A DNA stretch of 21,962 nucleotides. It comes from JAGPHI01 sp036661035. Lineage in GTDB: Bacteria > Bacillota > Clostridia > Oscillospirales > Ruminococcaceae. The stretch lies in NCBI GenBank assembly GCA_036661035.1, contig JAVWZM010000035.1:1-21962 (forward strand), written 5' to 3'. Below, piece by piece: positions 1-7,140 of this stretch; positions within the stretch are counted from its first letter, which is position 1, and each line of letters opens with the position of its first letter. The position numbers were made by a program, and so were the translations under genes. A model generated the notes under the pieces. That model was not told the origin of the DNA and ran no database searches. It worked only from the letters and a program-made list of their open reading frames with translations.

Positions 1-34
1 ATCCATAATGCTATTTACCGTTAATCACTGATTG

Positions 35-62
35 TTGCGCGCGCTATCGCGACGGCGCGCAA
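35..62. repeat. GC-rich inverted repeat
   Basis: The arms TTGCGCGC (35-42) and GCGCGCAA (55-62) are perfectly complementary around a 12-nt loop that contains GCTATCGCG. There is no T-tract, so a classical terminator is unlikely. The loop core resembles the GTGCTATCGCAC core of the palindrome at 12687-12716, which may hint at a divergent relative of that repeat, but the arms differ. The surrounding 1-137 stretch shows no gene. Confidence 0.5.
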
Positions 63-137
63 GGGTGGTGTTATAGAGAAGGAAAGGGTTATTTATTTCG
101 CTTTAATGCAGAGCGACTGCAACAAGATAAATACAAT

Positions 138-181
138 AAAAGCATACGCCCACGGCTTTGAAACCGTGGGCGTATGCTTTT
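138..181 (-). terminator. Rho-independent terminator, probably for prs
   Basis: An 18-bp perfect stem (138-155 with 164-181) closes an 8-nt loop. The arms begin with AAAA and end with TTTT, so it can act in both directions. It lies about 30 bases past the stop of the minus-strand prs gene, where an end for that transcript is expected. Confidence 0.85.
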
Positions 182-213
182 GTTAGTGAAACAAATATTC
201 CGAATAAATGCCA

Positions 214-1362
214 CTAATTGTGATGATTTTCTATAAGATATTTAATTTTTTCGTGCGGATCGATGATGTTGGACACTGACATATCGTGGTTTAGCGCGGC
301 TATAAAGTACGCGATATATTTAGATACATCTACCTCGTGGAACCACTCGCGAGAAAGCAGCTCAGGGGTGCGATAGGTAAGGTTTGTGCCAAACACACCG
401 GATATAATGCCGTCTTCGTATGCCTTGTCAAATTCACCAAGGCCATTTGTAAATATGGCGTAGGTGGCGTTTGCAAAGATGCGGCGCGCGCCTTTTTCAC
501 GTAAATCTATAGCAATATCAAGCATTGATTCGCCTGAGGATATAATGTCGTCTGCAATGAATATATCCTTGCCCTCTACGCTTTCGCCCAAGTATTCATG
601 CGCAACAATGGGGTTGCGCCCGTTTACTATGCGGCTATAATCTCTGCGCTTATAGTACATGCCCAGGTTTACACCAAGCACGCTCGCGTAGTACATGTTG
701 CGGTCCATTGCGCCTTCGTCCGGGCTTACCACCATGAAATGCTGTGGATCAAACTGCAAATCAGGCAGCGCGTACATCATGGTTTTAAGCACTTGATATG
801 TGGGCATTACGTTATCAAAGCCCATTAATGGCACTGCGTTCTGCATGCGTGGATCGTGGGCGTCGAAGGTGACGATGTTTGATACACCCATTGCTTGCAA
901 TTCCTGCAAGGCAACAGCGCAGTCTAGGCTTTCGCGGTAGCTGCGGCGGTGCTGGCGGCTGCCGTACAACATAGGCATAATAATGTTAATGCGGTGTGCC
1001 TTGCCGCTGGCGGCTTGAATAAGACGCTTCAAATTCTGAAAATGGTCGTCCGGTGACATGTGGTTGTCGTGGCCGAAAATTTTATATCCCTCGTTGTAAT
1101 TGCCTACGTCTACAACAATATACAAATCGTCTCCACGTACAGTTGAACGGATAAGCCCCTTGCCGTCGCCGGAGGAAAATCGCGGACATTCGCTTTCGAT
1201 AATAAAAGTAGGCCGTTCACAGCCTGTTTCGGTAGCCCAACGCACTAAATGCGCGTCTATTTTGGCTGCAAGTTCGCCTGCTCCGGGAGCCGCAATAACA
1301 CCAAGCTCCGCTACGCTTTCCTCTTGCCTGAAAAAGTCCTTCGCACTGGTTCCTTGTGACAT
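214..1362 (-). CDS. prs: Ribose-phosphate pyrophosphokinase (PRPP synthetase), long clostridial form
   Basis: This cytoplasmic enzyme transfers pyrophosphate from ATP to ribose-5-phosphate to make PRPP for purine, pyrimidine, His, Trp and NAD synthesis. The 382-residue product has the family's FDAHDPRMQNAVP segment, where bacillary enzymes have a comparable His-containing catalytic stretch, and the PRPP-binding loop IADDIISSGES with D271-D272. It is some 60 residues longer than the classical enzyme of about 315-320, which I recall as usual for a clostridial subgroup. The frame is open to a Met at 1401, but I chose 1362: GAGGAAG lies about 10 bases upstream of it, the 1401 ATG has no ribosome binding site, and an extended -10 (TGATACAAT, minus strand, 1400-1408) would start transcription downstream of 1401. 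It is divergent from feo and ends before a strong hairpin terminator. Confidence 0.95.
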   Translation of the reverse strand: MSQGTSAKDFFRQEESVAELGVIAAPGAGELAAKIDAHLVRWATETGCERPTFIIESECPRFSSGDGKGLIRSTVRGDDLYIVVDVGNYNEGYKIFGHDNHMSPDDHFQNLKRLIQAASGKAHRINIIMPMLYGSRQHRRSYRESLDCAVALQELQAMGVSNIVTFDAHDPRMQNAVPLMGFDNVMPTYQVLKTMMYALPDLQFDPQHFMVVSPDEGAMDRNMYYASVLGVNLGMYYKRRDYSRIVNGRNPIVAHEYLGESVEGKDIFIADDIISSGESMLDIAIDLREKGARRIFANATYAIFTNGLGEFDKAYEDGIISGVFGTNLTYRTPELLSREWFHEVDVSKYIAYFIAALNHDMSVSNIIDPHEKIKYLIENHHN

Positions 1363-1401
1363 TATCAAAACGCACTTCCTCTTCCAATATATTAACTTCA
1401 T

Positions 1402-1656
1402 TGTATCATATTATTGCTATGTTTCCGACATAAAAATGCAAAATAATCAAATTTCTGTATTATGCCCACAAAGATGACATAAAGCAAGGTGTTTATTATG
1501 AAAAAGATACACTATTATTATTTTGTCTTGTAAAACAAGCGCAGTTTTATGCTTTTATTCCGTAAGATTATATATTATTTTAGCTTCGGATTAGTTTTTA
1601 TACAAATTTTTACAGCGCAATTCACAGGGTGGCTGCATTTTTTTTGATAATGACTA
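1402..1656. other. AT-rich divergent intergenic region prs/feo
   Basis: No convincing gene is visible. The left edge carries a possible extended -10 for prs on the minus strand (1400-1408). A second weak minus-strand candidate is TTGCTT, 17 bases, CATAAT near 1460-1490. A 12-codon ATG-stop frame at 1498-1533 has an AAGGTG-like site upstream, but nothing else supports it. Confidence 0.4.
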
Positions 1657-1685
1657 TTGACAATTTTGTCCGGTAATGATATTCT
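1657..1685 (+). promoter_or_regulatory. feo operon promoter, sigma-A type
   Basis: A perfect -35 TTGACA (1657-1662) is separated by 17 bases from a -10 TATTCT (1680-1685). The transcript would start near 1692, just before the palindrome at 1695-1720 and about 47 bases ahead of the feoA start. Confidence 0.85.
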
Positions 1686-1694
1686 GTTTATGGC

Positions 1695-1720
1695 AGCGAG
1701 TTAGTTGATACTAACTCGCT
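1695..1720. promoter_or_regulatory. Palindromic operator in the feo leader
   Basis: The arms AGCGAGTTAG (1695-1704) and CTAACTCGCT (1711-1720) are perfectly complementary over 10 bp with a 6-base centre, TTGATA. It spans roughly +4 to +29 of the predicted transcript, a classical repressor position. The GTTAG/CTAAC half-sites resemble those of DtxR/IdeR-type iron boxes, but their spacing differs, so the identity of the regulator (DtxR-like or Fur) is inference. A hairpin in the mRNA leader is the alternative reading. Confidence 0.7.
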
Positions 1721-1738
1721 ATGGAAAGGCGGCATAAC

Positions 1739-1984
1739 ATGACACTTGATTTATTACCTTTGGGGCAAAAAAGTAAAATAATATCTGTGGGCGGCGAAGG
1801 CGTTTTGCGCAGACGCTTATTGGATATGGGGCTTACGCCGAAAACAGACATTATGGTGCGCAAAATTGCGCCAATGGGCGACCCGATAGAGCTGCATCTG
1901 CGCGGATATGAGCTTACATTGCGTTTGGAAGATGCCAGAAATATAACAGTGGACAATGCTGAAGATGGGGAGGACAAGCTATGA
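1739..1984 (+). CDS. feoA: Ferrous iron transport protein A (FeoA)
   Basis: This small cytoplasmic protein with an SH3-like beta-barrel acts with FeoB in Fe(II) uptake. The 81-residue product shows the family pattern: a hydrophobic start (LDLLPLGQ), GGEGVLRRRLLDMGLTP, then IAPMGDPIELHLRGYELTLR, which is the conserved D-P-hydrophobic plus RGYELTLR end of FeoA. I chose the ATG at 1739 over the in-frame ATG at 1721 because GGAAAGGCGG sits 6-7 bases before it and the 1721 codon abuts the operator palindrome. Its last codon overlaps the feoB start by four bases (ATGA), so the two are translationally coupled. Confidence 0.96.
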   Translation: MTLDLLPLGQKSKIISVGGEGVLRRRLLDMGLTPKTDIMVRKIAPMGDPIELHLRGYELTLRLEDARNITVDNAEDGEDKL

Positions 1985-3990
1985 TTTTTGCACTGGCAGG
2001 CAACCAAAACTGCGGCAAAACAACGCTGTTTAACCAGCTTACAGGCTCTAACCAACACGTAGGCAATTTCCCGGGAGTTACCGTAGACAAAAAAGAAGGC
2101 GTGATACGCGGCAGCGAAAACGCACATGTGGTGGATTTGCCCGGCATATATTCCTTGTCACCATATACTGGCGAAGAAATAGTAACACGAGATTTTTTAA
2201 TTGGCGAAAAGCCAAACGGCATTATTAACATTGTTGATGCCACTAATATAGAGCGCAATTTATACTTATCCATGCAGCTTATAGAGCTTGATATACCCAT
2301 GGTTTTAGCCCTTAACATGATGGACGAGATGCGCGCAAACGGCAACACAATAAATATCCAAAAGCTTCAAGCAGAGCTTGGCGTGCCTGTAGTGCCTATT
2401 TCGGCGGCAAAAAATGAGGGCATAGAAGAATTAATCGAAACGGCTATCCGTACAGCCGAAAAGCGAGTTACCCCCACAAGGCAAGACTTTTGCACAGGTG
2501 CTGTGCATCGCTGCATACATGCTATAGCGCATCTGATAGAAGACCATGCCGATGCCAGTGGCATACCAACACGCTTTGCCGCAACCAAGCTTGTGGAGGG
2601 CGACGAACCCATGCTGAAAGAGCTGCGCCTTAATGAAAACGAGCAAGAGCTTTTAGGGCATACAGTGCGAGAGATGGAAACGGAGCTTGGCACAGACCGC
2701 GAGGCGGCACTTGCCGATATGCGTTACAGCTTTATAGAAAAGCTTTGCGCCGATACCGTGGTAAAAAATGGCGTAGGCCGCGAGCATACACGCAGCATTG
2801 CCATAGATAAAATACTCACGCATAAATATCTGGCAATGCCCATGTTTTTAGGCATTATGGTACTGATATTTTGGCTTACCTTTGGCGTGATAGGCAAAGC
2901 ACTCAGCGATTTATTGTCCATGGGCATAGATGCACTTACGGGCTTTGTGTCCACTGCCCTTACCGCATACGGCATAAACCCTGTGGTACACAGCTTAATA
3001 GTAGACGGTGCTTTTGCAGGCGTTGGCAGTGTGCTTAGCTTTTTGCCCATTATAATGGTATTGTTTTTCTTTTTATCTTTGCTTGAAGATTCGGGCTATA
3101 TGGCGCGTGTGGCATTTGTAATGGATAAGCTTCTTCGCAAAATAGGCCTGTCGGGGCGCAGCTTTGTGCCGATGCTAATAGGCTTTGGGTGCAGTGTGCC
3201 TGCCATAATGGCAACACGCACATTGGCAAGCGAGCGCGACCGCAAAATGACCATATTGCTGACGCCTTTTATGAGCTGTTCTGCAAAGCTGCCTATTTAT
3301 GCGGTGTTTACAGCGGCGTTTTTCCCAAAGCATGGCGCGCTGGTAATGAGCTGTCTTTATATTTTTGGCATGCTTATGGGCATTTTGTCGGGGCTTGTAT
3401 TAAAAAGCACATTGTTTCGCGGTAAACCTGTGCCCTTTGTAATGGAGCTGCCCAACTATCGCATGCCCTCGCCACGCAGTGTATTTTTACTGATGTGGGA
3501 CAAGGCAAAGGACTTCCTTACACGTGCATTTACCATTATATTTGTGGTGTCTTTAATAATATGGTTTTTGCAAAGCTTTGATATGCGCTTTAACCTTGCC
3601 GCCACAAGCGCCGACAGCATGTTGGCAGGGCTTGGCCGCTTAATATCTCCGCTGTTTGCGCCTCTTGGCTTTACAGATTGGCGCGCATCTACTGCGCTGA
3701 TAACGGGGCTTTCTGCAAAAGAGGCGGTGGTAAGTACATTATCAGTGCTTATGGGCACAGGTGTTGAAAACCTAAACGCCGCACTTGGCACTATATTTAC
3801 ACCGCTTTCCGCCTTGTGCTTTTTAGTATTTACGCTTTTATACACACCTTGCGTTGCGGCGATAGCGGCGATAAAGCGCGAGATGCATAGCGGAGTTATG
3901 GCGATTGTAATAGTGCTTTTCCAAAGCGGATTGGCGTGGCTAGTGGCGTTTGCAGTGCATAGCGTGGGCATGCTTTTAGGCTTTGTATAA
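1981..3990 (+). CDS. feoB: Ferrous iron transporter FeoB
   Basis: This is the inner-membrane Fe(II) transporter with an N-terminal G domain. The 669-residue product shows all G motifs: G1 GNQNCGKT (7-14), the G2/switch region around GNFPGVTVDKKEG (28-40), G3 DLPG (52-55), G4 NMMD (112-115) and G5 SAAK (141-144). A helical spacer follows. From about residue 280 there are multiple membrane segments with the two Gate regions, including GFGCSVPAIMATR, the conserved Cys/Pro motif MSCSAKLPIY, and LYTPCVAAIAAIK near the C-terminus. It is shorter than the roughly 770-residue E. coli protein, within what I recall for Clostridia. It starts inside the feoA stop and is followed 76 bases later by a Cys-rich partner. 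Confidence 0.98.
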   Translation: MIFALAGNQNCGKTTLFNQLTGSNQHVGNFPGVTVDKKEGVIRGSENAHVVDLPGIYSLSPYTGEEIVTRDFLIGEKPNGIINIVDATNIERNLYLSMQLIELDIPMVLALNMMDEMRANGNTINIQKLQAELGVPVVPISAAKNEGIEELIETAIRTAEKRVTPTRQDFCTGAVHRCIHAIAHLIEDHADASGIPTRFAATKLVEGDEPMLKELRLNENEQELLGHTVREMETELGTDREAALADMRYSFIEKLCADTVVKNGVGREHTRSIAIDKILTHKYLAMPMFLGIMVLIFWLTFGVIGKALSDLLSMGIDALTGFVSTALTAYGINPVVHSLIVDGAFAGVGSVLSFLPIIMVLFFFLSLLEDSGYMARVAFVMDKLLRKIGLSGRSFVPMLIGFGCSVPAIMATRTLASERDRKMTILLTPFMSCSAKLPIYAVFTAAFFPKHGALVMSCLYIFGMLMGILSGLVLKSTLFRGKPVPFVMELPNYRMPSPRSVFLLMWDKAKDFLTRAFTIIFVVSLIIWFLQSFDMRFNLAATSADSMLAGLGRLISPLFAPLGFTDWRASTALITGLSAKEAVVSTLSVLMGTGVENLNAALGTIFTPLSALCFLVFTLLYTPCVAAIAAIKREMHSGVMAIVIVLFQSGLAWLVAFAVHSVGMLLGFV

Positions 3991-4066
3991 ATAAAAGCAT
4001 AGGCTTAATATTGAAACGTCAATAAACACATTGCAAATTTATGCGCCGAATATGAAAGGACTTAAC

Positions 4067-4207
4067 ATGAGTATATTAGATATAGCTTTGCTTATTGCTG
4101 TGGGTGCGCTTGTGTGCCTTGCAATATACAAAATGCACACACGCAAGGCAAGCGGCAAGGGCTGCTGTGGAGATTGCAGTAGCTGCGGCAATTGCGGCGG
4201 CAAATAG
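4067..4207 (+). CDS. FeoB-associated Cys-rich small membrane protein
   Basis: This is a 46-residue protein. It has one membrane helix (about residues 5-21, LDIALLIAVGALVCLAI) followed by a basic stretch and a Cys-rich tail GCCGDCSSCGNC (32-43) with five cysteines. That architecture and its position right after feoB match the FeoB-associated Cys-rich family (Pfam PF12669). The ATG is preceded by GAAAGGA at a 6-base spacing. It is third in the feo operon and is followed by a strong terminator. Its role is not firmly known: iron handling at the cytoplasmic or outer mouth of FeoB, or a small Feo subunit taking the place of FeoC, are inferences. Confidence 0.92.
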   Translation: MSILDIALLIAVGALVCLAIYKMHTRKASGKGCCGDCSSCGNCGGK

Positions 4208-4231
4208 CCATATAGATATTGCTGTAAATAG

Positions 4232-4275
4232 GCGATGCAAAGCGGTATTACCCGCTTTGCATCGCTTTACTTTTT
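4232..4275 (+). terminator. Rho-independent terminator of the feo operon
   Basis: A perfect 14-bp stem (GCGATGCAAAGCGG at 4232-4245 with its complement at 4252-4265) has a 6-base loop and is followed by TTTACTTTTT. It starts 25 bases after the Cys-rich gene. Confidence 0.92.
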
Positions 4276-4305
4276 GCCATTATTCTGATATACTCAAAAC
4301 GTTGC

Positions 4306-4404
4306 ACAGCAATTTTACTTATGATTGTCCTACTCAAACCCTCGTCTTTGCTGTATGCAACTTGACAAAAGGTTGTATACAAAGACGGTAATAAGTCAAG
4401 CTGC
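4306..4404 (+). repeat. 99-bp structured repeat, copy A (modules 1+2)
   Basis: This copy matches copy B (8763-8861) at 92 of 99 positions by direct comparison. Module 1 runs from ACAGCAATTTTACTT to CCCTCGTCTTTGCTGT, and its ends CAGCAA and TTGCTG pair; in this copy pairing can extend outward through TTGCA (4302-4306) and TGCAA (4356-4360). Module 2 has ends CTTGAC (4361-4366) and GTCAAG (4395-4400) around a perfect palindrome TTGTATACAA (4373-4382). It lies between the feo terminator and the MBOAT gene. No open frame explains it. Confidence 0.9.
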
Positions 4405-4453
4405 TACAACTGCAAATAAAAGATATGCTGCTGTATCAAACGGAGTGCTATAA

Positions 4454-5941
4454 ATGCTGTTTAATTCTGTCGGATTTTTAATATTTTTTTCTATTGTTTT
4501 GCTGGGTTATTATGCTTTGCCACAAAAGCTGCGCAAGTATTGGCTTTTGGCGGCAAGCTATTATTTTTATATGTGCTGGAACGCCAAATATTTTGTGCTT
4601 ATACTTTTTGCCACGATAATAACGTATTTTGGCTCTATAGCAATTTCAAAGATTAACGAGGGCAGCCTTGAAAATGAAAAAAAGACACGGTATAAAAAGC
4701 TAGTTACAGCTGCAGTGATTACGGTTGCCCTTGGGGTATTATTCCTGTTTAAATATTTCAACTTTTTCTTTTCCATGCTATCAAAAATATTCAGTATTTT
4801 CGGCGCAAATGTAAATATTGGGCTAAACCTGCTTTTGCCCGTGGGCATATCCTTTTACACATTCCAAAGCATCAGCTATATTATAGACGTTTACCGCGGC
4901 GACATTAAGGCAGAGCGCAGGTTTGCAAACTATGCGCTGTTTGTAAGCTTTTTCCCACAGCTTGTAGCAGGGCCGATAGAGCGGTCGGAGAATTTATTGC
5001 CCCAGCTTGATAATCTAAAGGGCTTTAGCTACTGCGATTTTACAAATGGGCTGAAAATAATGGTATACGGCTTTTTCCAAAAGCTTGTTTTGGCAGACAG
5101 GATTGCCGTATTGGTGAACACCGTCTACAATAACAGCGCGGAATATAAAGGCGCGCCTGTGCTTGTGGCAACCGTGCTGTTTGCAGTGCAGATATATTGC
5201 GATTTTGCGGGATATTCCAACATTGCACTGGGCGCCGCAAGATGCATGGGCATAGGGCTTATGCGCAATTTCAATACGCCGTATTTTTCGCTGTCTATAA
5301 AAGATTTCTGGCGCAATTGGCATATATCCTTATCTACATGGTTTAAAGATTATCTGTTCATACCCCTTGGCGGCTCTCGCAAGGGCTTTTGGCGCACCAA
5401 TATTAATTTAATGATAATATTTGCCGTAAGTGGGCTTTGGCATGGCGCGGCATTTCATTTTGTGGCGTGGGGCTTACTACACGGCGCATATCAGGTAGTA
5501 GGCAACATTACAAAGCCTTATCGCGACAAAGGGTATCAAATGCTACATATCTCGCAAACGTTTTTGCCCGTAAGGATATTTAAGGCGGTTTGCACCTTTG
5601 TTTTAGTGGATTTTGCGTGGATATTTTTTAGGGCAAACAGCTTTAGCGAAATAGGTAATATTATTAAAAGTATTTTCGCCCCCTCAGGCTATAGCGCTAC
5701 AGCGTGGGATTTATCGGCGCTTGGCTTAAACGAGCGTGATATCGGTATAATAATTATAGGCATTGCGGTTTTGTTTATTTGCTCTCTTTTACAGCACTGC
5801 GGCTTTGGCATGGCATATATAAATAAGCTTGCGCTGCCTATAAGGTGGGCTTTGTATATAGGCGGCTTGTTTCTTGTATTGGCATATGGATATTACGGCC
5901 CACTTGCCGCGCCCTCGCAATTCGTCTATTTTCAGTTTTAA
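4454..5941 (+). CDS. MBOAT family O-acyltransferase (AlgI/DltB-like)
   Basis: This is a polytopic membrane enzyme predicted to move acyl groups, probably acetyl, from a cytoplasmic donor towards an extracellular polysaccharide or other envelope polymer. The 495-residue product has about ten hydrophobic segments. It has the family signature regions SFYTFQSISYIIDVYRG, FFPQLVAGPIERS, DFWRNWHISLSTW with conserved H290, and SGLWHGAAFHF with the catalytic H330. The order of motifs and the length are those of AlgI/PatA-type MBOAT proteins. The start follows CGGAG at an 8-base spacing. The stop codon TAA is part of the ribosome binding site of the next gene, so the pair is coupled. The substrate cannot be read from the sequence. 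Confidence 0.94.
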   Translation: MLFNSVGFLIFFSIVLLGYYALPQKLRKYWLLAASYYFYMCWNAKYFVLILFATIITYFGSIAISKINEGSLENEKKTRYKKLVTAAVITVALGVLFLFKYFNFFFSMLSKIFSIFGANVNIGLNLLLPVGISFYTFQSISYIIDVYRGDIKAERRFANYALFVSFFPQLVAGPIERSENLLPQLDNLKGFSYCDFTNGLKIMVYGFFQKLVLADRIAVLVNTVYNNSAEYKGAPVLVATVLFAVQIYCDFAGYSNIALGAARCMGIGLMRNFNTPYFSLSIKDFWRNWHISLSTWFKDYLFIPLGGSRKGFWRTNINLMIIFAVSGLWHGAAFHFVAWGLLHGAYQVVGNITKPYRDKGYQMLHISQTFLPVRIFKAVCTFVLVDFAWIFFRANSFSEIGNIIKSIFAPSGYSATAWDLSALGLNERDIGIIIIGIAVLFICSLLQHCGFGMAYINKLALPIRWALYIGGLFLVLAYGYYGPLAAPSQFVYFQF

Positions 5942-5953
5942 GGAGATATTGCC

Positions 5954-7057
5954 TTGAAAAAAAGAAAAAACCTGTTAAAGTTAATGATGTTTCCGCTATT
6001 ATTACTCGTTTTATTTTCGCCGATCTTGCTTTGCGGAGAATTGCTCCATGCCGATTTAGTGGCGGCAATACAGCCTGTTTTCGGGGATAAGTTCATCTAT
6101 GGCATGGCATATACCAACAACACCGCCCACTATAAGCTAAAGCTTATCAATAAGCGCAAGGCGGATATTATTACGATAGGCAATTCGCGCGTTTTGCAGT
6201 TTAATGATTGTTTTTTTACCGACAAAACCAATTTTTATAATGGCGGCTCTATTGCCGCATCTCTACCTGCGTGCCTTGATGCACTGCAAGCTATAGAGCA
6301 AAGCGCACTGCCAAAGGTTGTTATTTTAGGGCTTGACGCAAGCTTTTTTAACGAAACCTATACCGCCGCCAATCACTATGCAAACAAAGCGGAGTTTTTA
6401 AACCCATACGATTATAAAACCTTTAATCTTTTATACGAAAGCCTTGAAACGGATTATAAAAAAGGCAAATTCAAGGTTTGTCAGCTTTTGCTGCCGCCTT
6501 GGCGCATTGGTGTAAACGCAAAAGTAAACGGCAATGGTTACGAGCAGGACGGCTCTTATACCTATCAAAGAGAATACAATTCTGCCCAAAGCACCAAAGA
6601 ACGCATACAGCCATTTTTAACGGATATTGCAAATGGCAGCGGCAGATTTTCGGGCGGAAACGACCTTTATTCGGTGTCTATAGATAAGCTGAGGGAGATA
6701 ATCGGGTTTTGCAAGGCGAATAATATCCATTTAATTGCCTTCACACCGCCTTATGCAAACGCGGCAATGGACATTTTAAACAGCCGCACAGATATAGACT
6801 ATATAGATAAAATAGATGCCGCCGTGCGCCCCATGCTGGAAAGCGAGGGCTTTGAATTTTATAATTACACAAACCCCTACGCTCTCGGCATGACGGACGA
6901 TTATTTTATAGACGCATTTCACGGCTCGGACTGCGCATATTTATTAATGACAATAGATATGCTGCAAAACGGTAGCCGCCTTAACGAATATGCAAGCCTT
7001 AGCGAGCTTTTAAAAATGTACGATAACCGTGTGTCAGATTTAGAAATAAAAAGGTAG
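5954..7057 (+). CDS. SGNH/DltD-like membrane-anchored partner of the MBOAT acyltransferase
   Basis: This 367-residue protein has a basic N-terminus and one membrane segment (about residues 9-29), so it is an extracytoplasmic domain anchored by a signal helix. I place the SGNH-type catalytic triad at S78 in IGNSRV (76-80) and at D320 and H323 in the C-terminal DAFHGSD segment; the central block KVVILGLDASFFN is also typical. Such proteins pair with MBOAT enzymes (AlgJ/AlgX, DltD, PatB) and complete acyl transfer to the polymer outside the membrane. The start is TTG at 5954, set by AGGAGAT at a 7-base spacing, with the site overlapping the upstream stop codon. The family assignment is by motif and context; overall similarity is low. 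Confidence 0.8.
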   Translation: MKKRKNLLKLMMFPLLLLVLFSPILLCGELLHADLVAAIQPVFGDKFIYGMAYTNNTAHYKLKLINKRKADIITIGNSRVLQFNDCFFTDKTNFYNGGSIAASLPACLDALQAIEQSALPKVVILGLDASFFNETYTAANHYANKAEFLNPYDYKTFNLLYESLETDYKKGKFKVCQLLLPPWRIGVNAKVNGNGYEQDGSYTYQREYNSAQSTKERIQPFLTDIANGSGRFSGGNDLYSVSIDKLREIIGFCKANNIHLIAFTPPYANAAMDILNSRTDIDYIDKIDAAVRPMLESEGFEFYNYTNPYALGMTDDYFIDAFHGSDCAYLLMTIDMLQNGSRLNEYASLSELLKMYDNRVSDLEIKR

Positions 7058-7097
7058 TATCGGTTGCAATTTTGCGGCTTACATGCACATAAAAAAT

Positions 7098-7140
7098 AAG
7101 CGATGCAGTGCGTTTGATGCGCCTTGCGTCGCTTTGTTTT
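7098..7140. terminator. Bidirectional terminator between convergent genes
   Basis: The stem AAGCGATGCA...TGCGTCGCTT (7098-7107 with 7125-7134) continues through GCG/CGC to a short loop, with one mismatch and G-T wobbles. The plus strand continues TTTGTTTTTT. The minus strand ends in an ATTTTTTAT tract. It serves both the SGNH gene and the minus-strand flippase. Confidence 0.85.

Noticed and set aside
1363..1401. N-terminal extension of prs to the ATG at 1401
   Set aside because: No ribosome binding site, the added residues are unlike the family, and a candidate -10 overlaps this codon. The start at 1362 is preferred.
1498..1533. Short frame MKKIHYYYFVL with an AAGGTG upstream, resembling a leader peptide
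   Set aside because: No attenuator hairpins follow, it lies upstream of the feo promoter rather than downstream, and a run of Tyr codons makes no sense for iron transport or prs. Chance in AT-rich DNA is the simpler reading.
1402..1656. Riboswitch in the prs/feo intergenic region
   Set aside because: No recognisable purine, PRPP/guanidine or metal riboswitch core, and the short predicted leaders leave little room.
4095..4391. 98-codon plus-strand open frame after feoB
   Set aside because: It runs in another frame across the Cys-rich gene, the terminator hairpin and repeat copy A, and has no ribosome binding site.
4306..4404. Repeat as a classical insertion sequence or standard MITE
   Set aside because: The outer ends show no convincing terminal inverted repeats across the 99 bp and no clear target duplication at either copy; each module has its own inverted ends instead.
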